Positions 1 through 5,422 of a DNA stretch of 5,600 nt are shown piece by piece; the stretch's first letter is position 1, and each line of letters starts with the position of its first letter. A program made the position numbers and the translations under genes. The notes beneath the pieces were generated by a model, which saw only the letters and a program-made list of their open reading frames with translations, ran no database searches and was not told where the DNA came from. Source of the stretch: Euryarchaeota archaeon UBA59 (GTDB lineage Archaea; Thermoplasmatota; Poseidoniia; Poseidoniales; Thalassarchaeaceae); NCBI GenBank assembly GCA_002505495.1, contig DAVI01000099.1:13137-18736 (forward strand). Direction: 5' to 3'.

Positions 1-90
1 GCCGAGGCGAGTTTCGAAGTCCTCGACCGCAAGACCCTCTCAACCCGCCTGGACGAACTCGCTTGGCAACTCCAGATATCAGAGAGGTGA
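1..90 (+). CDS. C-terminal end of an unidentified protein (partial)
   Basis: Frame 1 is open from the window edge to a TGA at 88-90 and gives 29 residues, ending LDELAWQLQISER. The tail is charged and looks helical, but there is no motif from which to name the protein. The case for a real gene is its position: its stop codon lies inside the Shine-Dalgarno sequence of the archease gene, which starts 4 bases later. That is the usual arrangement of co-transcribed genes. The product is unknown. Confidence 0.6.
   Translation, partial: AEASFEVLDRKTLSTRLDELAWQLQISER
84..90 (+). promoter_or_regulatory. Shine-Dalgarno site for archease
   Basis: GAGGTGA matches the archaeal anti-Shine-Dalgarno complement over seven bases and ends 4 bases before the ATG at 95. 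The last three bases are also the stop codon of the upstream gene, so termination and re-initiation are probably coupled. The site fixes the archease start. Confidence 0.75.
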
Positions 91-94
91 GCCG

Positions 95-568
95 ATGAGT
101 TGGTGGATACTGCCGACCACGGCTGACATCGGCCTACGCGCCTTCGGCTCCTCACCTGAAGCGGTCATCACCGAGGCGACCCGCGGCATGCAGTCCATTC
201 TCCTGTCTGAGGCTGGGGCTGAAGCGTTGGGAGGTCTAGTCAGGAAGACCGGGCAATGGAGTGTGGAGCGACAGGGGGAGTTGGACCGAACTCTTGTGAA
301 ATGGCTCGAGGAAGTGCTCTACCAAGCCGAAGTCGAAGGGCGCTGGTTGGTCGATTCACAGGTCCAGATCGGGCCGAACAACCTTGATGCGCAGGTTTCC
401 TATGTCAATGCAGACGAAGTGGAGAGAGAGGTCGAGATCAAGGCGGTCACACGCCACGAACTAATCTTTCACGAAGTCCCACCGAGCATCGAATTCCCAG
501 GCGTTGAGCCAGATATTCCGACTTTCGTGGGGCCCGGTTGGGTCGCTCAGGTAATTTTTGACATCTAA
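95..568 (+). CDS. Archease, RtcB RNA-ligase activating protein
   Basis: This 157-residue protein is full length for archease. The family signatures are present: TADIG near the N-terminus (residues 9-13), a WLEEVLY helix (70-76), EIKAVTRHEL (114-123), and the C-terminal end VIFDI (153-157). In known archeases the Asp of TADIG and the Asp near the C-terminus help bind metal; here they would be D11 and D156. Archease speeds guanylylation of the tRNA ligase RtcB and lets it turn over many times, so its role is in joining spliced tRNA halves and repairing RNA in the cytoplasm. The residue before TAD, often His in the family, is Thr here. RtcB itself is not in the window. The start is supported by a strong Shine-Dalgarno site, and the gene is probably co-transcribed with the partial gene upstream. 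Confidence 0.93.
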   Translation: MSWWILPTTADIGLRAFGSSPEAVITEATRGMQSILLSEAGAEALGGLVRKTGQWSVERQGELDRTLVKWLEEVLYQAEVEGRWLVDSQVQIGPNNLDAQVSYVNADEVEREVEIKAVTRHELIFHEVPPSIEFPGVEPDIPTFVGPGWVAQVIFDI

Positions 569-636
569 CAGTTTCCGGACACCCTCCGCCTCCTGTGGTG
601 GCTGACCAAGTCGCTCCCTCTCCGTCGTCGGGCGCC

Positions 637-843
637 ATGACCCGCCAGAGGTGCCTACGATGCCACGAGGAGTGCGACAGAAGGTTCTGCGAGAACTTCC
701 ATGTCAGGGACGGTGAGGATGGGCTGCCACGCTGCAAGATGCAGCAGGAGGTCCGCAGGATGCGACAACTCGGGTGGTCTCCAGCGGTGATATCGGGAAT
801 CCTCGGGCTCAGTCTGGAGGCCGTACTACGTTGGTTGAGTTAG
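637..843 (+). CDS. Small Cys-rich helix-turn-helix protein
   Basis: The 68-residue product has two visible parts. Residues 6-18 carry C-x2-C-x3-C-x4-C (C6, C9, C13, C18) with nearby H10 and H22 and a further C33, a pattern that could hold a zinc ion. Residues 37-67 read like a resolvase- or MerR-type helix-turn-helix: an Arg-rich helix, G-W-S-P-A, a second helix, L-G-L-S, then a recognition helix ending VLRWL. It may bind DNA or RNA, but I do not recognise a named family. I chose the ATG at 637 because the Cys cluster begins at once. The frame also allows GTG starts at 595 and 598, adding a Pro/Ser/Ala-rich lead of up to 14 residues; neither choice has a clear ribosome site. It lies 68 bases after archease on the same strand and ends next to the oppositely oriented SRP RNA. 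Confidence 0.7.
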   Translation: MTRQRCLRCHEECDRRFCENFHVRDGEDGLPRCKMQQEVRRMRQLGWSPAVISGILGLSLEAVLRWLS

Positions 844-844
844 G

Positions 845-1152
845 AGTGGGCGAGCCCAGGGTGGGTGCTCGTATCCGCGTCCGAGAATGCCTCCGTCTTC
901 TCAACCCCGGGTCCCCAAGGCACCCTAGGCTCCGGGTTGGGCTGCTCCATTCCTGGCCTGGCCTTATCCCCCGGCTTGCGGTACTAGCAGACTCCCTCCG
1001 GATTCCGTTTACACCAACCTGAGTCACTTGGGGGCGAGGTCTCATAGTCCACGGTTGCTTCGTCCACGGCTCGTTTGCGCCGCCCCCGGGCGTTCGGACC
1101 ACCAGTTGCGATTTGTGATACAGGGAACGCCAACTCCCCTCCTAGCCCGACT
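845..1152 (-). ncRNA. Archaeal signal recognition particle RNA (7S RNA)
   Basis: The minus strand carries the SRP RNA hallmarks in order. Near the 5' end is GGGCTAGG (1141-1148), then GGCGTTCCCTGTA with the two small loops of the Alu-like domain (helices 3 and 4). Helix 6 is closed by GACTC (1021-1025) with GAGTC (990-994) and capped by GTAA (1009-1012), fitting the GNAR tetraloop bound by SRP19. Helix 8 carries CAGGCCAGGAATGGAGCAG (942-960), matching the universal asymmetric loop, GGAA tetraloop and AGCAG motif bound by SRP54/Ffh. Helix 5 pairing is visible: CCCCAAG (1027-1033) with CTTGGGG (913-919), and GTCCGA (1094-1099) with TCGGAC (879-884). The ends are set by the helix 1 pairing of AGTCGGGC (1145-1152) with GCCCACT (845-851), with one bulged base; they could be off by several bases. 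The length of about 308 nt is normal for archaea. The RNA scaffolds SRP19 and SRP54 for co-translational membrane targeting. Confidence 0.93.
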
Positions 1153-1169
1153 ACTGGGCGCCTGTCGGT

Positions 1170-1179
1170 CCATTTGAAC
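1170..1179 (-). promoter_or_regulatory. Possible box A (TATA) promoter of the SRP RNA
   Basis: On the minus strand GTTCAAATGG lies here, centred about 22-26 bases before the inferred SRP RNA 5' end near 1149-1152. That is roughly where an archaeal TATA box should be. The match to the A/T-rich consensus is partial, and no clear BRE is seen. Position is the main argument. Confidence 0.35.
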
Positions 1180-1239
1180 CCAACGCCAAGCGGAATGCCT
1201 CACTTGTAGGCCGAAGAGCGAATCGACGATTGATGGGGT

Positions 1240-1265
1240 CCAGGGGAGAATCCCCGGCCGGCCGG
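1240..1265. repeat. G+C-rich inverted repeat in the spacer
   Basis: The segment can fold as CC-A-GGGGA, a GAA loop, then TCCCC-GG, giving seven pairs with one bulged A. It runs straight into the palindrome CCGGCCGGCCGG (1254-1265). It lies between the DUF3754 gene end and the SRP RNA start, both on the minus strand, so it could affect read-through or RNA processing. No T-run follows it, so I do not call it a terminator. The rest of the 1153-1336 spacer shows no gene. Confidence 0.3.
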
Positions 1266-1336
1266 CGAAGAGAAAGGTCGCACTGCAAACAATACCTAGC
1301 AATAGCGAGCTTTTGATGAGTCGAACGGAATCTCAA

Positions 1337-2521
1337 CTAATAGTTGAAGATGCCATCCCACTGTTCATCCAAGATTGTCAACGCCTCTGCTGTAGGGGGG
1401 ACGGAAAGAAGCCCATCGGCCTCCTCGCGAATGAGCTTCATCTGCTGTAGTTTGGACAGGGCGTCAGCGATTTCAAAATCGATTTGATAACCAAAGGTCT
1501 CGGTCAACCACTGTTCGATTCTACTATCGAGAGTTTTCCGCCCATACTTCTTATCACTCTCGACAAGAATAAAGGTGTAGGCGAGCAGTGCCTCTTTGAC
1601 TTCCTGTTCCTCAGCGAGGTCAACAAGAAGGTTGAGCACCGCAGTGTTGTTCGCCTGTCCCTTGAAGTAGAGGTCTTTTGAGACCTGTGTCTGGTACTTC
1701 TCCTTGGTCTTCTGATAGGACATGTAGGTCTTCAGGACATAGGTGCCTAGAGCTGTGCATAGGCCGGCGATGACCGAGAGTGAGGTGTCGCCGGTATCCG
1801 CTCCAACGAGCAACGGCCCGAACTTCAGTCCCAAGGTGACGAAGCCACCGAGCAACGGTGCGATGATCTTGACCTTGTCAATCACCCTCATCATTGGGGA
1901 GGTGTTGGGGTAGATGGTTTCCAAGTCGAGTTTAGGGACCGTCTTGAACAGCCTGAGGTGGAGTCCACTGGCTTCAACACCTGGGTAGTGTTTGGACCGT
2001 TTTCTCTCCTCAAACCACTCTTTTTCCTGAAATTGTATGATTTGGATGACCCTGTCGTACGAGTCGATTTCAACTTCTTCCTTCTTGAGCCCAAACCACG
2101 ATGAGCGCACATCGGAGACAACCAGTTCTCCGAGTTTGAATAGATGCATGGCCACGAATTCATCGGATCTGATGTCGAGGCTGATTGGAAAGACACTCTC
2201 TCCCTCCATCGCCGCCTGCATCTCCTCGTCGCTGATTTCCTCCCAATTCCCACTTCCGAGCGTCTCAAAGAGAACCGAGAGAAACTCATCCCTCCCGCCT
2301 AGTTGGGGTTCGCCAAATTGGTCTGGGTCCAACTTCTCATAGAGCAGTTTCAGTCTTTCCAATCCAGCATGCGCCCTGTGATGCCATATCGCCTCAAGCA
2401 TCCCAGCCACTTTGGAAAGAGACTCCCGCTGTTGGTCGCTGACACCCTCAAGTTGGAACAACTCCTCTCTCACACGAGCCCGGGAGACGGGAATGTAGTG
2501 CTGCCTGTCAGCGGGGGCCAT
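1337..2521 (-). CDS. DUF3754 (TMEM143-like) membrane protein
   Basis: The protein has 394 residues and matches the DUF3754 family, whose function is unknown. Family features are the segment LRLFKTVPKLDLETIYPNT (189-207), then two hydrophobic segments at about 218-241 and 247-263, a basic stretch YQKTKEKYQ (269-277), and SKDLYFKGQANNTAVLNLLVD-like sequence (281-301) leading to EEQEVKEALLAY (304-315). The last 75 residues look like a winged-helix-type fold: a predicted helix with EQWLTETFG, then ADALSKLQQMKLI (352-364), then a short strand-like region. The first 180 residues are soluble and charged. It is probably anchored in the cell membrane by two helices with large cytoplasmic domains. No signal peptide is seen. 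An A/T-rich box about 28 bases before the ATG suggests a leaderless message of its own, although ccmE ends only 54 bases upstream on the same strand. The family assignment is from memory of its motifs; no function is claimed. Confidence 0.82.
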   Translation of the reverse strand: MAPADRQHYIPVSRARVREELFQLEGVSDQQRESLSKVAGMLEAIWHHRAHAGLERLKLLYEKLDPDQFGEPQLGGRDEFLSVLFETLGSGNWEEISDEEMQAAMEGESVFPISLDIRSDEFVAMHLFKLGELVVSDVRSSWFGLKKEEVEIDSYDRVIQIIQFQEKEWFEERKRSKHYPGVEASGLHLRLFKTVPKLDLETIYPNTSPMMRVIDKVKIIAPLLGGFVTLGLKFGPLLVGADTGDTSLSVIAGLCTALGTYVLKTYMSYQKTKEKYQTQVSKDLYFKGQANNTAVLNLLVDLAEEQEVKEALLAYTFILVESDKKYGRKTLDSRIEQWLTETFGYQIDFEIADALSKLQQMKLIREEADGLLSVPPTAEALTILDEQWDGIFNY

Positions 2522-2542
2522 GTTGTCAGACAGGCCGTTTGG

Positions 2543-2555
2543 CTATTATGAATAA
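2543..2555 (-). promoter_or_regulatory. TATA box, probably for a leaderless DUF3754 transcript
   Basis: TTATTCATAATAG on the minus strand is the most A/T-rich stretch in the 54-base gap after ccmE. Its centre is about 28 bases before the A of the start codon at 2521. That places transcription start at or next to the ATG, as in leaderless archaeal genes. No Shine-Dalgarno sequence is seen before this ATG, which fits. Confidence 0.45.
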
Positions 2556-2575
2556 CGATGAAGTCCGTTGCGACC

Positions 2576-2962
2576 TCATTCGGCTGCGGCTTCGTACTTC
2601 GAGGGGCAGCCGGTGATGATTTCGCTTGCCAACAGACGCCACTCCCCACCGACTTGGCTTAGCTCCCCCTTGATGGCGACTACCCTGCCCTCTTCGAAGG
2701 CCGGTGGAAAGGCGATGCTGTTGGCGTCGATGGTCAGGTTGTGGACCCCTCCACCGAGGGTGAATTGGCGGGTTGCCGGGTCGTAGGAGTCGATGATGAC
2801 GGTGCCGCGTAGGTGGACATCTCCGGAGTGCTCTGCTGGCGCACCCATCACTTCGTCGACGCTGTACTGAATCTCGGGCTCATTGCCGAGCAGGACCATG
2901 CTGAGGGCGACCACGACGAATAGGCCGAGGACGAGCAGGCGGTTGCGCCGGCTTAGTGCCAT
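2576..2962 (-). CDS. ccmE: CcmE-type cytochrome c maturation heme chaperone, CxxxY variant
   Basis: The 128-residue protein has a basic N-terminus followed by one membrane anchor (about residues 8-26), then an OB-fold domain facing outward. LRGTVIIDSYDPATRQFTL (51-69) and AFPPAFEEGRVVAIKGEL (84-101) match the CcmE pattern, as does EIITGCPSKYEA near the end. CcmE binds heme covalently and hands it from CcmABCD to CcmF for attachment to apocytochromes c. In bacterial CcmE the heme ligand is His in HxxxY. Here it is Cys119 with Tyr123, giving the CxxxY variant known from archaea and some sulfate reducers. No other ccm gene or cytochrome c gene is present in the window. The gene follows pyrK by 59 bases on the same strand; a weak CTTAACC box about 24 bases before the ATG could be its own promoter. 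Confidence 0.85.
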   Translation of the reverse strand: MALSRRNRLLVLGLFVVVALSMVLLGNEPEIQYSVDEVMGAPAEHSGDVHLRGTVIIDSYDPATRQFTLGGGVHNLTIDANSIAFPPAFEEGRVVAIKGELSQVGGEWRLLASEIITGCPSKYEAAAE

Positions 2963-3021
2963 GGTGACCGCTGAAAGTGGCGCGGTTAAGGGTGCTTCCC
3001 ATCCGCGAGATGCTCTTTCCG

Positions 3022-4002
3022 TCAGTGGGCCGCCCCAAAGTCGGCTTGTTGGAGGAGCCAGTCGCCTTCCATCACCGGGCCGTCAACGCAGGTGAGCCTG
3101 TCGCCTACCATGCATAGTCCGCACATTGCAACAGAGCAGGGCAGGTATCTCTCCATGGCTGCGTAGCACTCTACCCCAGCGTCGACTGCCATTTGGAGTA
3201 CCGGCTTCATCATCGGCTCGGGACCGCAGGTCAGCAGGACCGTGCGTCCTTCGTGGCCATTGCTGAGCAGGTCTGGAAGTGGGCCGGTAGGGAATCCTGA
3301 AGTGCCCATGGAGCCATCGTCGGTAGTGATTTCCAGACTGTCACAGAGGTTGTCCATCCGCTCGATGTAGTGAACTTCGACAGCGTTTCGAAATCCCATG
3401 ATTGCGTCGATTCTGAGCCGCTCACCAAGCTTGCGCCGCGCATCGAGAGCGGCCATGTGCATGGGTGTCGAGCCAATTCCGCCGGATACCAGAATCAGCC
3501 TGTCACCACTGTTCATGCGAGGGAAGGAGGTGCCAAACGGGCCTCGAACCGCCAGCCAGTCGCCGACCGCCATGCGGGTCAACTCGCCACTCTGTCTCCC
3601 GAGGTCCTTGACGGTGAATCCGAGCATGGTGCGTCCTGAACCACCGGTGTCGGCTGCGATTCTCTCGTCAACCCCCGAGCGATCTATTTTGACATCGCCG
3701 ACGCTGTATGGCTTCTCGGAGTGGTAGTTGGGGCGGCCCATGCTGCCGGTCGCGTCGTATGGGTTCCAGCACATGAAGTACTGGCCGGGATTGTAGTCGG
3801 CGACCATTTCCGGCGGGACCTGCACCCAGAGTGTGACGACTCCCTCAGCCTCGTGTTGAACTTCGATGACAGGTAGTGGGATTGGCGGCGCAATCATTCC
3901 TCTCACCTCGTAGGCGGCGGCTAGACGCTCACAGCAGCCGTCGGCAAGGGCGGCTAGGTCGAAGTCCTCCGGCCGGTTCTGTGGCGCTGCCCTGAGGGTC
4001 AT
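3022..4002 (-). CDS. pyrK: Dihydroorotate dehydrogenase electron-transfer subunit PyrK
   Basis: The 326-residue protein belongs to the ferredoxin-NADP reductase superfamily. It has a FAD-binding barrel at about 44-160, with PGQY (72-75), KPYS (97-100, in place of the usual RxYS) and GPFGTSF (154-160). A nucleotide-binding domain follows at about 166-280, with SGGIGSTP (173-180) and TCGPEPMM (258-265). The last part has a [2Fe-2S] motif, C289-x4-C294-x2-C297-x7-C305. PyrK takes electrons from PyrD's FMN and passes them through the iron-sulfur cluster and FAD to NAD+. It is longer than the usual 230-270 residues because of about 43 extra N-terminal residues and extra loops near 80-96 and 103-122. 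Its ATG overlaps the pyrD stop by 4 bases (ATGA), so the two are translationally coupled, which strongly supports the pair. A more distant FNR-family oxidoreductase is possible but unlikely next to pyrD. Confidence 0.9.
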   Translation of the reverse strand: MTLRAAPQNRPEDFDLAALADGCCERLAAAYEVRGMIAPPIPLPVIEVQHEAEGVVTLWVQVPPEMVADYNPGQYFMCWNPYDATGSMGRPNYHSEKPYSVGDVKIDRSGVDERIAADTGGSGRTMLGFTVKDLGRQSGELTRMAVGDWLAVRGPFGTSFPRMNSGDRLILVSGGIGSTPMHMAALDARRKLGERLRIDAIMGFRNAVEVHYIERMDNLCDSLEITTDDGSMGTSGFPTGPLPDLLSNGHEGRTVLLTCGPEPMMKPVLQMAVDAGVECYAAMERYLPCSVAMCGLCMVGDRLTCVDGPVMEGDWLLQQADFGAAH

Positions 4003-4949
4003 GAGAGCCCCTCCAGGGAGTCTAGGGCAATTCCCCGCATCGAGGCGAGGTCGTCGTAGCCGTTCTGCTCCATGAACGAGGAGAGTTCATCCGCTATTCC
4101 TTGGAAGACGTCGACATCATCCCAGATGAGGGCACTGCCGATCTGCACTGCTGAGGCGCCGAGCATGATGAAGCGAGCGACATCGAGCCCCGTCATGATT
4201 CCACCCATCGCAAGAATGGGTACGTTGGGCAACTCGCCCCTCAGCATGGCGAGAGAAATCTCTGCAACCTTCCGCTGTGCTATCGGTCGAATCGCCGGGC
4301 CGGACATCCCACACAGCAGATTCCCGATGATAGGCCTCCCGGCAAACGGGTCGACCTCAATCGCCGAGACCGTGTTAATCAGCGCCAAACCGTCAGCACC
4401 TGCCGACAACGCCGCCTCAGCCTCGACAACAATATTCGTAGTATTCGGAGAGAGTTTCGCATAGATCGGGATGTCAACCGCCGCTCTGACCGCGGCGACT
4501 ACCTCCCTGATTAGTTCTGGTTGCTGCCCAATGATGAGCGACCGACTGCCCGGCTTTGCGTGTGGGCAGGAGAGGTTCAACTCAAGGCAGGAAGCCCCAG
4601 CATCTGCCATCTTCTCAGCCACCTCGACATAACCTTCGGCATCTCCACCGAAGATTGAGACCAACATCGGTTTGGCGAATTCCTCACCCCTCACCACCTC
4701 AGCGAATTTGTCAGCGCCTGGATTGGGAAGCCCCATCGCATTGAGGATGACCGAGTCCATTGCCTCTACGCAGACGGGCCCGGGATACATCTCACGAGGA
4801 ACCGGCCCAATCGATTTCGAGACCAGCCCACCAGCCCCACTCGACGCCACTCGATGGAGAGCAGCAGCATTTCCACCTTGGATGCCAGATGCGAGCATCA
4901 ACGGATTTGCCATTGAAAGACCGGGTATCTCCACGCCGAGGTCAGCCAT
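3999..4949 (-). CDS. pyrD: Dihydroorotate dehydrogenase catalytic subunit, class 1B type
   Basis: With the start at 4949 the protein has 316 residues, close to the usual length, and begins MADLGVEIPGL as family members do. It is an FMN-binding TIM barrel. Visible motifs (numbered from this start) are NAMGLPNPG (70-78), the active-site segment NLSCPHAKPG (125-134) with catalytic Cys128, KLSPNT (165-170), INT (191-193), GMSGPAIRP (214-222), and the phosphate-binding parts GGI (249-251) and GASAVQIGSA (264-273). Cys as catalytic base and an adjacent pyrK mark the NAD-linked class 1B enzyme, which oxidises dihydroorotate to orotate in pyrimidine synthesis. The frame is open to an ATG at 5030, adding 27 residues. 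I prefer 4949 because GAGGGGAG sits 4 bases before it and because the longer form would overlap the divergent gene. It is cytoplasmic and first of the pyrD-pyrK pair. Confidence 0.94.
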   Translation of the reverse strand: MADLGVEIPGLSMANPLMLASGIQGGNAAALHRVASSGAGGLVSKSIGPVPREMYPGPVCVEAMDSVILNAMGLPNPGADKFAEVVRGEEFAKPMLVSIFGGDAEGYVEVAEKMADAGASCLELNLSCPHAKPGSRSLIIGQQPELIREVVAAVRAAVDIPIYAKLSPNTTNIVVEAEAALSAGADGLALINTVSAIEVDPFAGRPIIGNLLCGMSGPAIRPIAQRKVAEISLAMLRGELPNVPILAMGGIMTGLDVARFIMLGASAVQIGSALIWDDVDVFQGIADELSSFMEQNGYDDLASMRGIALDSLEGLS

Positions 4950-4953
4950 CCTG

Positions 4954-4961
4954 CTCCCCTC
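4954..4961 (-). promoter_or_regulatory. Shine-Dalgarno site deciding the pyrD start
   Basis: GAGGGGAG on the minus strand, within a longer purine run up to 4964, ends 4 bases before the ATG at 4949. It supports the 316-residue form of PyrD over the longer form from 5030. No convincing TATA box is seen further upstream. Confidence 0.6.
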
Positions 4962-5008
4962 TCCGTTCAGCCGGCACTCTTCAAGAGTTCCGTCGCATCC
5001 GCAAGCGC

Positions 5009-5422
5009 ATGGCTGCCACACGGGCTTCACTCTCCGAGGCGGCGCGCCGACTTCTCCGAACGGATGGGTGCACCCTTGAGATTCCCCTTGAGTACGCTGA
5101 ACAAGCCAACACCCTCGCTCTCCACATCTCAGATTCTCTCCCTGCCCTGATTAGGGAGCCAGAGGTGGTCTCAGAGGCTGGTTGGAACTATCTCTGCATC
5201 CGGTGTGATGGACAGTTGATTGCTCGAATCGGAGGACCTGAACCCCCCATCGCCGTCTGTTGGATTCCTACCGGCCGGGGTGATTGCAGCGATTCGTGGC
5301 ATATCTTCCAGCAACTCGTTCACGACTTGCTTGAGGCGGGATACCCTGGTTGCATCGACTGCGCAGGCCCCGCCGCGACTGAGCCGTGGGATGAGTCGGC
5401 CCGGCGCAGCGAGTTGAGATGA
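5009..5422 (+). CDS. Uncharacterised 137-residue protein with two CxxC motifs
   Basis: I do not recognise this family. The protein is soluble, with no signal peptide or membrane segment. It starts with a basic helix (MAATRASLSEAARRLLR), then has an alpha/beta-looking middle: LEIPLEYAEQANTLALHI (23-40) and WNYLCIRCDGQLIARIGG (59-76). Next comes a Trp/His region, SWHIFQQLVHDLLEAGYPG (96-114), and a charged tail. It has seven Cys, including two CxxC pairs, C63/C66 and C115/C118. The pairs could form one zinc site or be redox active; that is inference. The frame is open further upstream to 4760, but that part lies over pyrD in antisense and looks non-coding. The ATG at 5009 is the first start clear of pyrD, 59 bases from the pyrD start. 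It has no clear ribosome site, so it may be leaderless; a weak CTCTTCAAGAG box is centred 27 bases before it. Its stop overlaps the ATG at 5419. Confidence 0.65.
   Translation: MAATRASLSEAARRLLRTDGCTLEIPLEYAEQANTLALHISDSLPALIREPEVVSEAGWNYLCIRCDGQLIARIGGPEPPIAVCWIPTGRGDCSDSWHIFQQLVHDLLEAGYPGCIDCAGPAATEPWDESARRSELR

Noticed and set aside
595..636. GTG starts lengthening the small HTH protein by up to 14 residues
   Set aside because: The added residues are a Pro/Ser/Ala-rich lead with no motif and no ribosome site. This is not excluded, but ATG 637 is simpler.
637..843. A serine-recombinase or transposon remnant suggested by the resolvase-like HTH
   Set aside because: There is no catalytic domain, terminal repeat or target duplication nearby, and the protein looks complete with its own Cys cluster.
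1168..1182. GGTTCAAAT on the minus strand, resembling a tRNA T-loop
   Set aside because: The flanking bases do not pair as a T-stem, and no anticodon arm or acceptor stem can be drawn. The A/T-rich part fits better as a weak box A for the SRP RNA.
809..1336. Overlapping minus-strand open frames of 61-97 codons, and a plus-strand frame at 774-1022
   Set aside because: Most of this region is SRP RNA by conserved motifs and pairing. The frames are Arg/Pro/Ser-rich, overlap one another, and show no recognisable domain.
1891..2551. Open frames on both strands within the DUF3754 gene
   Set aside because: They overlap the 394-residue frame, which has family motifs and membrane helices. Their translations are Ser/Arg-rich with no recognisable features.
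4556..5008. Plus-strand open frames lying over pyrD
   Set aside because: They are antisense to a well-conserved enzyme gene and show no domain. High G+C content commonly opens such frames.
4950..5030. A 27-residue N-terminal extension of PyrD from the ATG at 5030
   Set aside because: PyrD-like sequence begins at the ATG at 4949, which has a good Shine-Dalgarno site. The extension is Cys-rich, unlike known PyrD, and would overlap the divergent gene.
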